Positions 1-8,727 of a DNA stretch of 64,000 nt are shown piece after piece. The notes under the pieces are model-generated. The model worked only from the letters and a program-made list of their open reading frames with translations, was not told the origin of the DNA and ran no database searches. The position numbers and the translations under genes are program-made. Numbering within the stretch: position 1 is the first letter of the stretch; each line of letters opens with the position of its first letter. This DNA is from Paraferrimonas sp. SM1919 (GTDB lineage Bacteria > Pseudomonadota > Gammaproteobacteria > Enterobacterales > Shewanellaceae). The DNA lies in contig NZ_WINH01000018.1 in assembly GCF_010993985.1 (NCBI RefSeq), positions 1-64,000 on the forward strand, written 5' to 3'.

Positions 1-77
1 TCCCGAGTGGCCAAAGGGATCAGACTGTAAATCTGACGGCTCAGCCTTCGATGGTTCGAATCCATCTCCCACCACCA
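1..77 (+). tRNA. tRNA-Tyr (GTA), 5' end cut by window edge
   Basis: The anticodon arm reads GACTGTAAATC (anticodon GTA). The long variable arm expected of a class II tRNA is present, followed by the T arm GATGG-TTCGAAT-CCATC, the acceptor 3' strand TCCCACC, discriminator A and an encoded CCA ending at 77. The first eight or so bases, including the acceptor 5' strand, lie outside the window. Confidence 0.95.
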
Positions 78-86
78 CCATTGTAG

Positions 87-115
87 AAAAAGGCACCCAA
101 ACGGGTGCCTTTTTC
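87..115 (+). terminator. Rho-independent terminator after tRNA-Tyr
   Basis: A perfect stem AGGCACCC / GGGTGCCT with loop AAAC is flanked by A and T tracts. It sits ten bases after the tRNA CCA and would end the tRNA transcript. Confidence 0.85.
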
Positions 116-227
116 ATTTCTAATCCCCCCCGCCAGCAATGTGAATTAAATTCAACTCGCAATCACTAAAAACCATTATTTATGCCTGCAATACTCGCTA
201 TAGATATCAATAATTAGTATGTTAACA

Positions 228-251
228 TTTAAAATATTTTAATATTTTAAA
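228..251. repeat. Perfect 24-nt AT-only inverted repeat abutting an RBS
   Basis: TTTAAAATATT and its exact complement AATATTTTAAA are separated by TT. The right arm runs into the AAGGA ribosome binding site of the gene starting at 263. It could be an operator or an mRNA hairpin affecting translation. The function is inferred from position only. Confidence 0.5.
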
Positions 252-262
252 GGAACTAAAAT

Positions 263-2203
263 ATGGCATTTGAACACGGATCGTTAGATTTAGGGATTCG
301 TAACCCCTTTCGTTTTGAGGGAACCTTAAAAGCGGCAAGGGGCTTAATAACCACGGTTATGGGGTTATTGGTACTTTTAAGTGTACCCGAGTTAATTCAA
401 GAGCAAACAACCGTCAGTAAAATATTCGGCTGGATCGCTACCACTGTCGCATTCATTTTATTGAGTAATGGTCTATGGGTCCTTGGTAAAGGCCTCATGC
501 AATGTTTACGCTTTTTTGTCGGCCGCTCAGTACCAACATCCCTTGCTTATAACCAAGCAAAATCTGAAGCAGACAGCGCCAATCGAGAAAGGGCCGATGT
601 CGCTTATGATGCTGATCAGTTAGAACAAATGCTAATTGGTCGCAAAAACCTGACTTTTACTGAGCCACAGGGGCTAATCAATCGATTAATCCATACCCTT
701 TTCCCTAAGCTTACCTTAGCACCATACCCAATAAGAAACATGGCGGCCCAATTAAGTGATGCCATTGCTAAAACCATATTGGCTATCGTAGCTTATTTAC
801 TGGCGTCATTCGTAATCTCCAGCGGACTTATAGGTCCAAATGGACCATTCATTCAACCTTTAGTCTCCAGCCTTTTTTTAATAAACCTAGTGTTTATTTG
901 GATTGCTGCAGGAAGGCCTATTTCTCGGCAGGCCACACACTCGGTCATCTCCAAAGGCGCTGCCGGTATTAGCAGAACCATTATTGCAGCCATCACGTTC
1001 CCGATTGCTGCAAGTTACTTGGTTGATATGTTCTTGGATTCTGTCAGTCAACACCGAGCCCCACAATGGCTTCAGCCGATAGAAACTATTACTGTCAGGG
1101 GAGACATGGAATTGGTTGGATTAGTCCAAGGCATTTATAACAATGTCAGTATTCCAAGTTGGATTATGATTGTGGCTGCTCTTGGTATCGGCTCATTTGC
1201 TTTGATTGCTTTTTTGATTGCAAAACGCTGTGAAAAAACCTCTCCAATTACCGAAGTATCTGAATTAAGAGAGAATTGGCAAGAGTCTGTGCACCCCCGT
1301 GAAATTTTTATCAATCTCGATTCAATGGTCATGGCAAACCGTCGTTACAAAGAGGTACCTAACCGTGTTTACCGTAGCATGAAGCCAATGTTACAAGAAC
1401 AAACTAATGGCAAAGGTGCTTTTTATGGGGAAACCATTCAAGAGACGCAACCGAGTGTAAGACCTGTTGCGGTTGTTGGTGTTGAAGATCAAATACGTAA
1501 AGCAGCCACGGTTATTGGTCAAAGTTTATTACTTGGCGGCTCGTTACTGCTGTTTATCAATTATGAAATCATCTTCACCTTGATAAATAAATTCACCGAA
1601 ATAGCTGAATCGTCTCCCACTTTAGAACAAGCCTTAGCCAACACACAAATGTTTGGTTCTGAGTTAGCCATTATAATTAACTCTGTTATTGGTTTAGCTA
1701 TACTGGCATGTTTCGGAAGATTATTAGGCAATTTCAGTCATGTATTCTGGAGTGAATTTCAGTTTGAATCACAGCTTATTTACTTTAAATGTGAAGGTAC
1801 TTTTACGGAAAGCACCATCGCTACAGGTAAAGGCATTTATGACTCTACTCAATCTGAAAATGTTATTGTTCGTTCATCAATGACCCCATGGGTGGTAGTC
1901 TCTAAACTGGTAACTTCGACTTTTGCAGGTGTTGGTAGTAAAAATCTAGAACAACCTCGGCATATTATGGCCCTGCATAGTAATGATAATGAGCTTTTGG
2001 CGATTACTAATGACTTAAAGGGGTATTTAGCCTCAAGACAAACTATCGCTAATGTTAACACTGAAGCTGATTTGCTTGCTACCTCTCAAATTAATGAGCT
2101 CAATCAACAAAGTCGCTCACTCTCTTCACTGCAACTTAAAGACCCAGCTCCAGCAGCTCTAGCTGGTGCTGCCACAGCGTTAGAAAACAAGGAAGGTAAC
2201 TAG
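263..2203 (+). CDS. Multi-pass membrane protein of unknown function
   Basis: I do not recognise this 646-aa protein. Hydrophobic stretches near residues 24-44, 53-75, 168-190, 198-218, 232-256, 300-322, 420-440 and 465-488 suggest about eight membrane segments in the inner membrane. They are separated by polar loops, and the last 150 residues or so are soluble and Gln/Asn/Ser-rich. The start is supported by AAGGA at 250-254, spaced eight bases from the ATG. The gene is followed after seven bases by another membrane-protein gene on the same strand, and a strong terminator ends the pair, so the two probably form an operon. No signal peptide, catalytic motif or transporter signature is evident. 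Confidence 0.8.
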   Translation: MAFEHGSLDLGIRNPFRFEGTLKAARGLITTVMGLLVLLSVPELIQEQTTVSKIFGWIATTVAFILLSNGLWVLGKGLMQCLRFFVGRSVPTSLAYNQAKSEADSANRERADVAYDADQLEQMLIGRKNLTFTEPQGLINRLIHTLFPKLTLAPYPIRNMAAQLSDAIAKTILAIVAYLLASFVISSGLIGPNGPFIQPLVSSLFLINLVFIWIAAGRPISRQATHSVISKGAAGISRTIIAAITFPIAASYLVDMFLDSVSQHRAPQWLQPIETITVRGDMELVGLVQGIYNNVSIPSWIMIVAALGIGSFALIAFLIAKRCEKTSPITEVSELRENWQESVHPREIFINLDSMVMANRRYKEVPNRVYRSMKPMLQEQTNGKGAFYGETIQETQPSVRPVAVVGVEDQIRKAATVIGQSLLLGGSLLLFINYEIIFTLINKFTEIAESSPTLEQALANTQMFGSELAIIINSVIGLAILACFGRLLGNFSHVFWSEFQFESQLIYFKCEGTFTESTIATGKGIYDSTQSENVIVRSSMTPWVVVSKLVTSTFAGVGSKNLEQPRHIMALHSNDNELLAITNDLKGYLASRQTIANVNTEADLLATSQINELNQQSRSLSSLQLKDPAPAALAGAATALENKEGN

Positions 2204-2210
2204 GATAATT

Positions 2211-2948
2211 ATGGAAAAGTTTAACTATGATCTCACCTTTCACGGTGAAAATTTTAAGGGTAATTTTGGTTATATTACCGGTCAATACATAGGTGGTCAG
2301 GTTGAAACTAGTACCACCACCACAACGAGTAATGGCCGAACTGAAGTCAACACAACTCGTTACCAAACCATTAATATCCGTACTCAAGATGGTAAAGTTA
2401 CTACCTTCACTAAAGTTGGCACCGCTAATATTCCAAGTGGCGATATCACCGTATTTTATTACCCCAAAGATGATTATCTCTACCCGTTTAACTTCTATGT
2501 GCATGATACTGAAATGCTATACAGCCTCGGAGATTCTCGCAAAAAGAATGCCCGCAGAGCGTTGAGCGGCTGGGGGCTTATCCGTCGTCTTTTTGCCAGA
2601 ACCATAGATGGTATTTTTCTCGGTTTAGTAATAGCTTTGAGTATTGGGCTAGGTTTTATTTTCGCAGAATCATTCAATTGGGGAACACCTGGTGGTATTG
2701 GTGGCTTTATTGTAGGTTTCATTGCCTCCTTCATGATACTCGGCTATCCGAACACTTGGTTAGGTGGCAGTTGGCATAAATACAATAAGTTAGAGCAAGC
2801 CTTAAATCAGATTTGTTTTGAACAGATTGAAAAAATTGAATCTCAAACAAAGCAAGATCTCGACTCAAATCTCTTTAGTATTTCAGCTACAGAAACGGTT
2901 GCAGATCCTCAAGAGAGCAAAACTGGCGAATATAAGCCAATGTTCTAA
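2211..2948 (+). CDS. Membrane protein of unknown function, partner of preceding gene
   Basis: This 245-aa protein is not recognised. The first 100 residues look soluble and beta-rich, with a Thr/Ser-rich run near 35-45 and a segment resembling a small beta-sandwich. A basic patch RKKNARR lies near 110. Two hydrophobic segments at about 132-153 and 160-180 suggest a hairpin membrane anchor, followed by a soluble tail. A GGAT ribosome binding site lies just before the ATG, seven bases after the upstream stop codon. Co-transcription with the 646-aa membrane protein is likely, and the pair may form one complex. No function is assigned. Confidence 0.8.
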   Translation: MEKFNYDLTFHGENFKGNFGYITGQYIGGQVETSTTTTTSNGRTEVNTTRYQTINIRTQDGKVTTFTKVGTANIPSGDITVFYYPKDDYLYPFNFYVHDTEMLYSLGDSRKKNARRALSGWGLIRRLFARTIDGIFLGLVIALSIGLGFIFAESFNWGTPGGIGGFIVGFIASFMILGYPNTWLGGSWHKYNKLEQALNQICFEQIEKIESQTKQDLDSNLFSISATETVADPQESKTGEYKPMF

Positions 2949-2951
2949 TCT

Positions 2952-2984
2952 AAAAAATTAGCGCCTCTAAGGCGCTAATTTTTT
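2952..2984. terminator. Bidirectional Rho-independent terminator
   Basis: AAAAAATTAGCGCC pairs perfectly with GGCGCTAATTTTTT across a five-base loop. It lies between the plus-strand membrane-protein pair and the minus-strand queE, and both sides carry A/T tracts, so it can serve both transcripts. Confidence 0.9.
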
Positions 2985-3010
2985 ATCCATTTAAACGGCA
3001 TTATGATTAA

Positions 3011-3673
3011 TTAATCAATATTAATGTATTTGTGAGTTTGAATGGATAATCGCCAATTATTGGCAATACAGGTTGCGATAGCCAGCTCTGTTGCCCTTGG
3101 CTTTTGGCTGATAGGTTGCAAGCAGATCGCTTTGCCATTGCTATCTATTTGTGCGAGCAACTCATTTAAATCATCGATGTGCGCTGCTGTCGCCACTGGA
3201 TGTTTAATTTCGTTCGCACGCTCAAGGGCACTTTTTAAAACGGTCTTTTTACCTTGCATATTGACTTTAGGTGACACCGTTACAAAAGCATTGTCACTGA
3301 TACTGATCGGGTAAGTACCCGAGGTTTCCAGCTGTACTTGATAACCTGCCCTCTCAAGCTCTAATGATAGCGCCATCAAGTCATACATAGCAGGCTCGCC
3401 ACCAGTGACCACCACTAACTTGGCATTAAACTTAGCGATTCGACTAATTAACTCACTTGGGGTGAGCATCGACCAACGACCTATAGTGCCATCAACCTGA
3501 ATGACTTCATCCATAGCCACTTGATTTTGAGGCTCTAGCGCCCAAGTTTGTTTAGTATCACACCAACTGCAACCCACATCACAGCCCTGTAGGCGTACAA
3601 AAATCGCAGGGACACCGGTATGGCTGCCCTCCCCTTGAATGGTTTCAAATACTTCGTTGATTGGATATTTCAT
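3011..3673 (-). CDS. queE: 7-carboxy-7-deazaguanine synthase QueE
   Basis: This radical-SAM enzyme converts 6-carboxytetrahydropterin to 7-carboxy-7-deazaguanine in the queuosine/preQ0 pathway. The protein opens with the family signature around ETIQGEG. The CxxxCxxC iron-sulfur motif is at C31, C35 and C38 (CDVGCSWC), followed by DTKQTW, and VVTGGEPAMY lies further on. The ATG at 3673 is chosen because AAGGAAA stands five bases upstream, giving 220 aa. An upstream in-frame codon at 3697 would add eight residues lacking family similarity. It is divergent from queC, the next enzyme in the pathway. Confidence 0.93.
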   Translation of the reverse strand: MKYPINEVFETIQGEGSHTGVPAIFVRLQGCDVGCSWCDTKQTWALEPQNQVAMDEVIQVDGTIGRWSMLTPSELISRIAKFNAKLVVVTGGEPAMYDLMALSLELERAGYQVQLETSGTYPISISDNAFVTVSPKVNMQGKKTVLKSALERANEIKHPVATAAHIDDLNELLAQIDSNGKAICLQPISQKPRATELAIATCIANNWRLSIQTHKYINID

Positions 3674-3797
3674 GGATTTCCTTCTTAATTGCGGCACATT
3701 TATAAGTGATCACTGTCACATCTGCAAGTATTCTTTTGAGCTGGGTTTAGTTACAATCAATCTATATAAAACAAATCATTTCAAATAAGAGAAACAT

Positions 3798-4457
3798 ATG
3801 TCCTGTGCAATTGTCGTGTTTAGTGGTGGTCAAGACAGCACCACCTGTTTGGTTCAGGCCTTACAAGAATTTGATAGCGTTCATGCCATTACCTTTGACT
3901 ATGGCCAACGTCACTCCTTAGAAATTGAAGTGGCACAAAAGCTCGCAAAAAAACTTGGGGTAACCAGCCACAAGATTATGGATGTGTCATTATTGAATGA
4001 ACTTTCCCCCTCCTCTTTAACTCGAGACGATATTCCAGTAAGCCATGAGCTCGATGACAATGGCCTCCCAAATAGTTTTGTGCCCGGTCGCAATATATTA
4101 TTTTTAACACTCGCGGGCATTTATGCCTACCAAGTCGGAGCTGATACGGTGATCACAGGAGTATGTGAGACCGATTTTTCAGGCTACCCTGATTGTCGCG
4201 ATGAGTTTGTTAAGGCGATGAATACGGCACTGGTTGCCGGTATGGACAGAAAACTTGAAATTCAAACACCATTAATGTGGTTAGATAAAGCCCAAACCTG
4301 GGCATTGGCAGATAAATTAGGCGCCCTTGAACTTGTTAAAAATGAATCGCTTACCTGCTATAACGGCATTATTGGTGATGGTTGCGGTCACTGCCCATCC
4401 TGTGATTTACGCGCCAAAGGCCTTGAGCAATACCTAAACAACAAAGAGCAGTATTAA
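3798..4457 (+). CDS. queC: 7-cyano-7-deazaguanine synthase QueC
   Basis: QueC uses ATP and ammonia to turn 7-carboxy-7-deazaguanine into preQ0. The PP-loop SGGQDS is at residues 9-14. The zinc-binding cysteines are C187, C196, C199 and C202 in the C-terminal [10 protein letters not shown] region. The 219-aa length is normal for the family. GAGAAA precedes the ATG. It is divergent from queE, and the rhombosortase gene follows two bases after its stop. I saw no obvious preQ1 riboswitch in the 124-bp queE-queC spacer. Confidence 0.95.
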   Translation: MSCAIVVFSGGQDSTTCLVQALQEFDSVHAITFDYGQRHSLEIEVAQKLAKKLGVTSHKIMDVSLLNELSPSSLTRDDIPVSHELDDNGLPNSFVPGRNILFLTLAGIYAYQVGADTVITGVCETDFSGYPDCRDEFVKAMNTALVAGMDRKLEIQTPLMWLDKAQTWALADKLGALELVKNESLTCYNGIIGDGCGHCPSCDLRAKGLEQYLNNKEQY

Positions 4458-4458
4458 T

Positions 4459-5049
4459 ATGCCCAAGATAAAGGACACTCTTGCGCAGCCATATTTCGCC
4501 TATGGAATTTGGTTATGGGCGATATTAATCGTGGCGCTAGTGCCTGACACTTGGGTCAGTTATTTACGCTATGAGGTCTCCCAAGGTCAACTATGGCGTT
4601 TGTTCAGTGCAGGCATTGCCCATACTAATGGTTATCACCTTTTGTTTAATGGCGCTGCACTAGTAGTATTGGCGTTTTTGCACGGCCATTACTTTAGGCC
4701 AAATCAGCTGCATTTATTATTAATTTATTTAGTGTTGGCCGTTTCGATTGGTTTATACGCCTTTTACCCTGATACCAGCCATTATGTAGGCCTCAGTGGG
4801 GCTTTACATGGACTCGTACTGATCGGCGCATTTATAGATAGCCAAAAGAAAATGATTACCGGCTATTTATTGTTTGCGGGGGTAATTATCAAAGTTATTT
4901 ATGAGCAGTTTTGGGGTTCGACTACCTCCGTCGAAAGCTTAATTGATGCCAGGGTGGCGACAGAATCGCATTTGCTTGGGGTAGTGGCAGCACTTGTGGT
5001 ACTGCCACTGTTTAGATTGGCAAAAACGACTCGTGCTACAAACGTGTAA
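4459..5049 (+). CDS. rrtA: Rhombosortase (rhomboid-family serine protease)
   Basis: This 196-aa multi-pass membrane protein has rhomboid active-site residues: Ser113 in GLSGALHG, with His117 in the same motif, and His171 in the last membrane helix (ATESHLLG). Rhombosortases are known to process proteins carrying C-terminal GlyGly-CTERM tails at the inner membrane, usually type II secretion substrates. The short length and the W-R-L-F...[10 protein letters not shown] segment fit that subfamily better than GlpG. It begins two bases after queC, and its 3' end overlaps uvrB by 14 bp tail-to-tail. No GlyGly-CTERM substrate is visible in this window. Confidence 0.85.
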   Translation: MPKIKDTLAQPYFAYGIWLWAILIVALVPDTWVSYLRYEVSQGQLWRLFSAGIAHTNGYHLLFNGAALVVLAFLHGHYFRPNQLHLLLIYLVLAVSIGLYAFYPDTSHYVGLSGALHGLVLIGAFIDSQKKMITGYLLFAGVIIKVIYEQFWGSTTSVESLIDARVATESHLLGVVAALVVLPLFRLAKTTRATNV

Positions 5050-7048
5050 ACGCTTCCCTTAATTGATGCACCTGATCCCTAAGGGCTGCTGCTTGCTCAA
5101 ACTCTAGGTTTTTAGCATGCTGGTGCATCTGCTTTTCGAGTTGCTCTATCTGCACCGCAATTTCTGCCGGTGACATATCTTGTTGTTTACGTACATCCTG
5201 TAACTTAACCGCTTTAGATTTAGGCGCTTTACCCTTGCCCGCGCCAGGGGCCATCAAGTCGGTGATCTTCTTAGAGACGCCCTTAGGAGTAATGCCATGC
5301 TTTTCATTAAAGTCTTGCTGCAATTGACGACGTCGCTTAGTTTCATCAATAGCGACCTTCATCGACTTAGTGATTTTATCAGCATAGAGAATAGCTTTAC
5401 CTTCAAGGTTGCGGGCAGCACGGCCTATCGTCTGAATAAGTGAGCGCTCTGAACGTAAGAAACCTTCTTTATCGGCATCTAAAATCGCCACCAACGATAC
5501 CTCAGGAATATCTAGCCCCTCACGTAATAAGTTAATGCCTACTAGCACATCAAATTCCCCCAGGCGCAAATCACGGATGATTTCAACTCGTTCTACGGTA
5601 TCAATATCTGAATGTAAATAACGGGTCTTAACGCCATGCTCGACCAGATACTCAGTTAAGTCTTCCGCCATTCGCTTGGTCAAAGTGGTCACTAAAATAC
5701 GCTCGCCTTTTTTAGTACGGGCCATGGCTTCTGAGAGCAAATCATCCACCTGCACATTAACCGGTCTCACCTCAATAATTGGGTCTAACAGACCCGTAGG
5801 CCTGACAACCTGCTCGGCAATAGCATCGGCCGGGCACTTCTCTAATTCATAGGCGCCAGGAGTCGCAGATACAAAGATGGTTTGTGGCATAATCGCTTCG
5901 AATTCTTCAAACTTTAATGGGCGGTTATCTAAAGCCGAAGGTAATCTAAAGCCGTATTCCACTAAGTTTTCTTTACGGGAACGATCGCCTTTATACATCG
6001 CTCCTACCTGAGGCACGGTCACATGACTCTCATCAATGATTAATACCCCATCATCCGGTAAGTAATCCAATAAGGTAGGCGGCGGCGAACCCGGTGCCCG
6101 GCCCGATAAATAGCGGGAATAGTTTTCAATGCCCGAGCAATACCCCAGCTCGAGCATCATTTCAATATCATAGCGGGTACGCTCGGTGATGCGTTGCTCT
6201 TCCAATAACTTATTAAGTTCGAGTAACTGTGCTTTGCGCTCCCTAAGCTCATCCTTAATCTTATCCGTTGCCGCAATGACCGTTTCCCTAGGAGTAACAT
6301 AGTGGGTTTTAGGGTAAATGGTCACACGATTGAGACGCTCTTTAACGGCACCGGTTAATGGGTCCAGGCGGGCGATGTCCTCCACTTCATCATCAAACAG
6401 CTCGATTCGAAAGCCGTCTTGTTCAGAGTCTGCCGGAAAGATATCTATCACCTCTCCCCTGACCCTGAAGGTACCGCGAGAGAATTCGATATCATTACGG
6501 GTATATTGCATTTCTGCTAAGCGATTTAAAATATCCCTTTGCCCCATGGTATCGCCAATAGATAGATGCAACAGCATGCTCATATAATGCTCAGGAGAGC
6601 CCAAACCATAGATAGCCGATACCGACGCCACTAAAATAACGTCTTTACGCTCTAACAGGGCTTTGGTGGCCGATAAACGCATCTGTTCAATATGATCATT
6701 TATCGACGCATCTTTTTCAATAAAAGTATCGGTACTGGGCACATAAGCTTCTGGTTGATAGTAGTCATAATAAGAAACAAAATACTCGACCGCATTATTA
6801 GGAAAAAACTCCTTCATTTCAGCATATAACTGCGCAGCCAAAGTTTTGTTATGGGCAAGAATAATGGCTGGTCGATTCAACGTCGCAACCACGTTAGCCA
6901 TGGTATAAGTTTTACCTGAGCCCGTTACCCCCAGTAAGGTCTGATACGCAAGTCCATCTTCTAACCCTTCAACCAATTGCTTAATGGCTGTAGGCTGATC
7001 CCCAGCGGGTTGATACTTAGAGACTAAATGAAGTTTTTTTTCTGTCAT
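5036..7048 (-). CDS. uvrB: Excinuclease ABC subunit UvrB
   Basis: UvrB is the helicase-like damage-verification subunit of nucleotide excision repair. It receives DNA from UvrA and recruits UvrC. The Walker A GVTGSGKT is at residues 40-47, the damage-probing beta-hairpin region rich in Tyr is near 93-118 ([10 protein letters not shown]), the DESH Walker B box is near 340, and helicase motifs follow ([19 protein letters not shown]). The UVR domain that binds UvrC is at the end. The length of 670 aa is normal. I found no convincing LexA box in the first 150 bp upstream, although uvrB is SOS-controlled in E. coli. Confidence 0.97.
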   Translation of the reverse strand: MTEKKLHLVSKYQPAGDQPTAIKQLVEGLEDGLAYQTLLGVTGSGKTYTMANVVATLNRPAIILAHNKTLAAQLYAEMKEFFPNNAVEYFVSYYDYYQPEAYVPSTDTFIEKDASINDHIEQMRLSATKALLERKDVILVASVSAIYGLGSPEHYMSMLLHLSIGDTMGQRDILNRLAEMQYTRNDIEFSRGTFRVRGEVIDIFPADSEQDGFRIELFDDEVEDIARLDPLTGAVKERLNRVTIYPKTHYVTPRETVIAATDKIKDELRERKAQLLELNKLLEEQRITERTRYDIEMMLELGYCSGIENYSRYLSGRAPGSPPPTLLDYLPDDGVLIIDESHVTVPQVGAMYKGDRSRKENLVEYGFRLPSALDNRPLKFEEFEAIMPQTIFVSATPGAYELEKCPADAIAEQVVRPTGLLDPIIEVRPVNVQVDDLLSEAMARTKKGERILVTTLTKRMAEDLTEYLVEHGVKTRYLHSDIDTVERVEIIRDLRLGEFDVLVGINLLREGLDIPEVSLVAILDADKEGFLRSERSLIQTIGRAARNLEGKAILYADKITKSMKVAIDETKRRRQLQQDFNEKHGITPKGVSKKITDLMAPGAGKGKAPKSKAVKLQDVRKQQDMSPAEIAVQIEQLEKQMHQHAKNLEFEQAAALRDQVHQLREAFTRL

Positions 7049-7766
7049 AATTCTACCTACGCCTACGAATAATGATGAACTTGGTACATATCAGCATACC
7101 ATAACACAACTCCTTCAAATTAATGCTTCAATAATCCAGCCCCGAATATTCTTACCTATATAAAAGTGCCTTTATGTAAGCGAGATAAAGTAAAAAACAA
7201 GTCATTCATGCAAAATAAGCATTTAACACGAGGTTAGTAATAACTAACTTTTTAACATTATCGATATATGGAAACTTTTTTTTGATAATAATAAGCACTT
7301 AGCGATTAGTTTGCTGCGTCAGCCACAACAGCAATTCAATGTTAGCCTGTTAAAAGTTATTCATTTCAATTAATACGTTTATTTTGTCATCAACAAAATA
7401 AACTAAACCCATGCCACAACCCCCATAAAAATATTAAACCATTGTTTTTACTAAAAAATAATAAGTCAACAAAAATGTTACATTTTCTTAACTAGCCAGT
7501 ACTATTAAGGCTTTAGCGACCATTCAAACAAACTACACACATAGTTATCCACAGTTTCTGTGGGTAACTCTCACGACCCCAGTGCCACTAAGGGTTTTCG
7601 AGTGCTAATGAATAAAGAGGAATAAATCAACATAAAGCGAGAAACAGAATTAAATCTTTGTTTATGAATATTTAACCATTATTAGTCGATAATTTGAGCT
7701 GGATTTAGTTTTTTGAACAAGCCTTAAGCAAACGGCACAAAATCTCTTTTTTTTTCTTCGTTTAAG
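7049..7766. other. Gene-free AT-rich spacer between uvrB and the tRNA-Asn array
   Basis: About 720 bp with no supportable reading frame. The only clear structure is a near-perfect 11-bp hairpin at 7544-7568 (arms GTTATCCACAG and CTGTGGGTAAC, loop TTT) that contains a consensus DnaA box, TTATCCACA, at 7545-7553. The left part should hold the uvrB promoter. Confidence 0.6.
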
Positions 7767-7795
7767 TTGACTCTAAGCCATGGTCACTTTAATAT
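7767..7795 (+). promoter_or_regulatory. Sigma-70 promoter of the tRNA-Asn array
   Basis: TTGACT at 7767-7772 and TAATAT at 7790-7795 are separated by exactly 17 bp. A short G/C-containing region leads into the first tRNA at 7823, placing the likely start of transcription near 7802. Confidence 0.8.
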
Positions 7796-7822
7796 TCGCT
7801 TCGTCCTCAAGGACAGAGTAAT

Positions 7823-7898
7823 TCCCCCTTAGTTCAGTCGGTAGAACGGTGGACTGTTAATCCATATGTCGCTGGTTCAAGTCCAGCAGGGGGAGCCA
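7823..7898 (+). tRNA. tRNA-Asn (GTT), copy 1
   Basis: A 76-nt tRNA with acceptor TCCCCCT pairing to AGGGGGA, discriminator G, encoded CCA, anticodon loop CTGTTAA (GTT) and T arm CTGG-TTCAAGT-CCAG. It is the first of four identical copies. Confidence 0.97.
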
Positions 7899-7937
7899 CT
7901 TTAAAAGTCTTAGTTAACCCTAAGCATTACAATTTGT

Positions 7938-8013
7938 TCCCCCTTAGTTCAGTCGGTAGAACGGTGGACTGTTAATCCATATGTCGCTGGTTCAAGTCCA
8001 GCAGGGGGAGCCA
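7938..8013 (+). tRNA. tRNA-Asn (GTT), copy 2
   Basis: Identical in sequence to copy 1 and offset by exactly 115 bp, separated by a 39-bp spacer. Confidence 0.97.
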
Positions 8014-8052
8014 CTTTAAAAGTCTTAGTTAACCCTAAGCATTACAATTTGT

Positions 8053-8128
8053 TCCCCCTTAGTTCAGTCGGTAGAACGGTGGACTGTTAATCCATATGTC
8101 GCTGGTTCAAGTCCAGCAGGGGGAGCCA
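8053..8128 (+). tRNA. tRNA-Asn (GTT), copy 3
   Basis: Identical to copies 1 and 2, again offset by 115 bp with the same 39-bp spacer sequence. Confidence 0.97.
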
Positions 8129-8167
8129 CTTTAAAAGTCTTAGTTAACCCTAAGCATTACAATTTGT

Positions 8168-8243
8168 TCCCCCTTAGTTCAGTCGGTAGAACGGTGGACT
8201 GTTAATCCATATGTCGCTGGTTCAAGTCCAGCAGGGGGAGCCA
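8168..8243 (+). tRNA. tRNA-Asn (GTT), copy 4
   Basis: Identical to the other copies. The downstream sequence diverges after the first few spacer bases (CTTTAAA), marking the end of the homogenised array. Confidence 0.97.
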
Positions 8244-8262
8244 CTTTAAAGAGTGTCATAAA

Positions 8263-8329
8263 AGCAACGGTGGACGACAGGTCAACCCTAACCCATATGT
8301 CACTGGCTCACCCCAAAAGGGGCGCTACC
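8263..8329 (+). pseudogene. Decayed fifth tRNA-Asn copy
   Basis: Fragments of the tRNA-Asn sequence persist in the right order: AACGGTGGAC at 8266-8275, CCATATGTC at 8293-8301 and CTGG..TCA just after. However, 17 bases replace the 7-base anticodon segment TGTTAAT, so the anticodon is gone, and the acceptor side is scrambled. It cannot fold as a tRNA. Confidence 0.65.
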
Positions 8330-8430
8330 GCAGTTAACTCATTCCTACCCTATTGTCATCGCATTCAACCTACGTTAACGATATTGCTATTACCTTGACT
8401 GCAAATTTATCAGACCATATCTGTAGCCCA

Positions 8431-8727
8431 TTAAACATATTGATCAGTAACCCCTTTAAATCCTTTTGGGTATTTTCCTTTAACTAAATATATATGCGCT
8501 AAAATTTCTGCAATTATGAAATACAATTCTTTTGGAATTTCATCTCCTGTCTCTAATCGAGATAAAAACTCAGATAACATCGGATCTTGATGGATAACAA
8601 CACCTTCACGTTTGGCAATTTCGATTATCTGTTGTGCGACTTCACCGCTTCCTTGAGCCACCACTTTAGGGGCGCTTAGCTGATCATAAAAAAGTGCTGT
8701 GGCCGTTTTAAAATCATCGATAGCCAT
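8431..8727 (-). CDS. FlhB C-terminal-domain-like protein (export-switch paralogue)
   Basis: This 98-aa protein matches only the cytoplasmic C-terminal half of FlhB. It shows APKVVAQGSGEVAQQI...A..EGVVIHQDP, then EIPKELYFIIAEILAHIY, aligning with the FlhB of this window near its residues 285-355. It has no membrane segments and no NPTH/NPEH autocleavage loop. Such stand-alone FlhB-C proteins (for example YlqH of Bacillus subtilis) are known but poorly understood. It overlaps the end of the upstream FliK-C-like gene by 14 bp, so the two are translated as a pair. A role in substrate-specificity switching of the flagellar export gate is inferred. Confidence 0.8.
   Translation of the reverse strand: MAIDDFKTATALFYDQLSAPKVVAQGSGEVAQQIIEIAKREGVVIHQDPMLSEFLSRLETGDEIPKELYFIIAEILAHIYLVKGKYPKGFKGVTDQYV

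Larger units (their letters stand above)
7823..8250 (+). repeat. Tandem 115-bp tRNA-Asn repeat array
   Basis: Four tRNA genes and three intervening spacers repeat with a constant 115-bp period and no base differences that I could find, spacers included. This implies recent expansion or ongoing gene conversion. Confidence 0.9.

Noticed and set aside
3674-3797. Possible preQ1 riboswitch before queC
   Set aside because: I could not find the characteristic short hairpin and A-rich tail of preQ1 aptamers. QueE and QueC make preQ0/preQ1, but no element could be supported.
7049-7200. LexA/SOS box before uvrB
   Set aside because: No CTGT-N8-ACAG match is visible close to the start. Only weak palindromes such as TGGTA...TACCA were seen.
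7823-8243. Regular 115-bp repeats looking at first like a CRISPR-type array
   Set aside because: Both the repeat and the spacers are identical, and each unit contains a full tRNA-Asn cloverleaf. It is a tRNA gene cluster.
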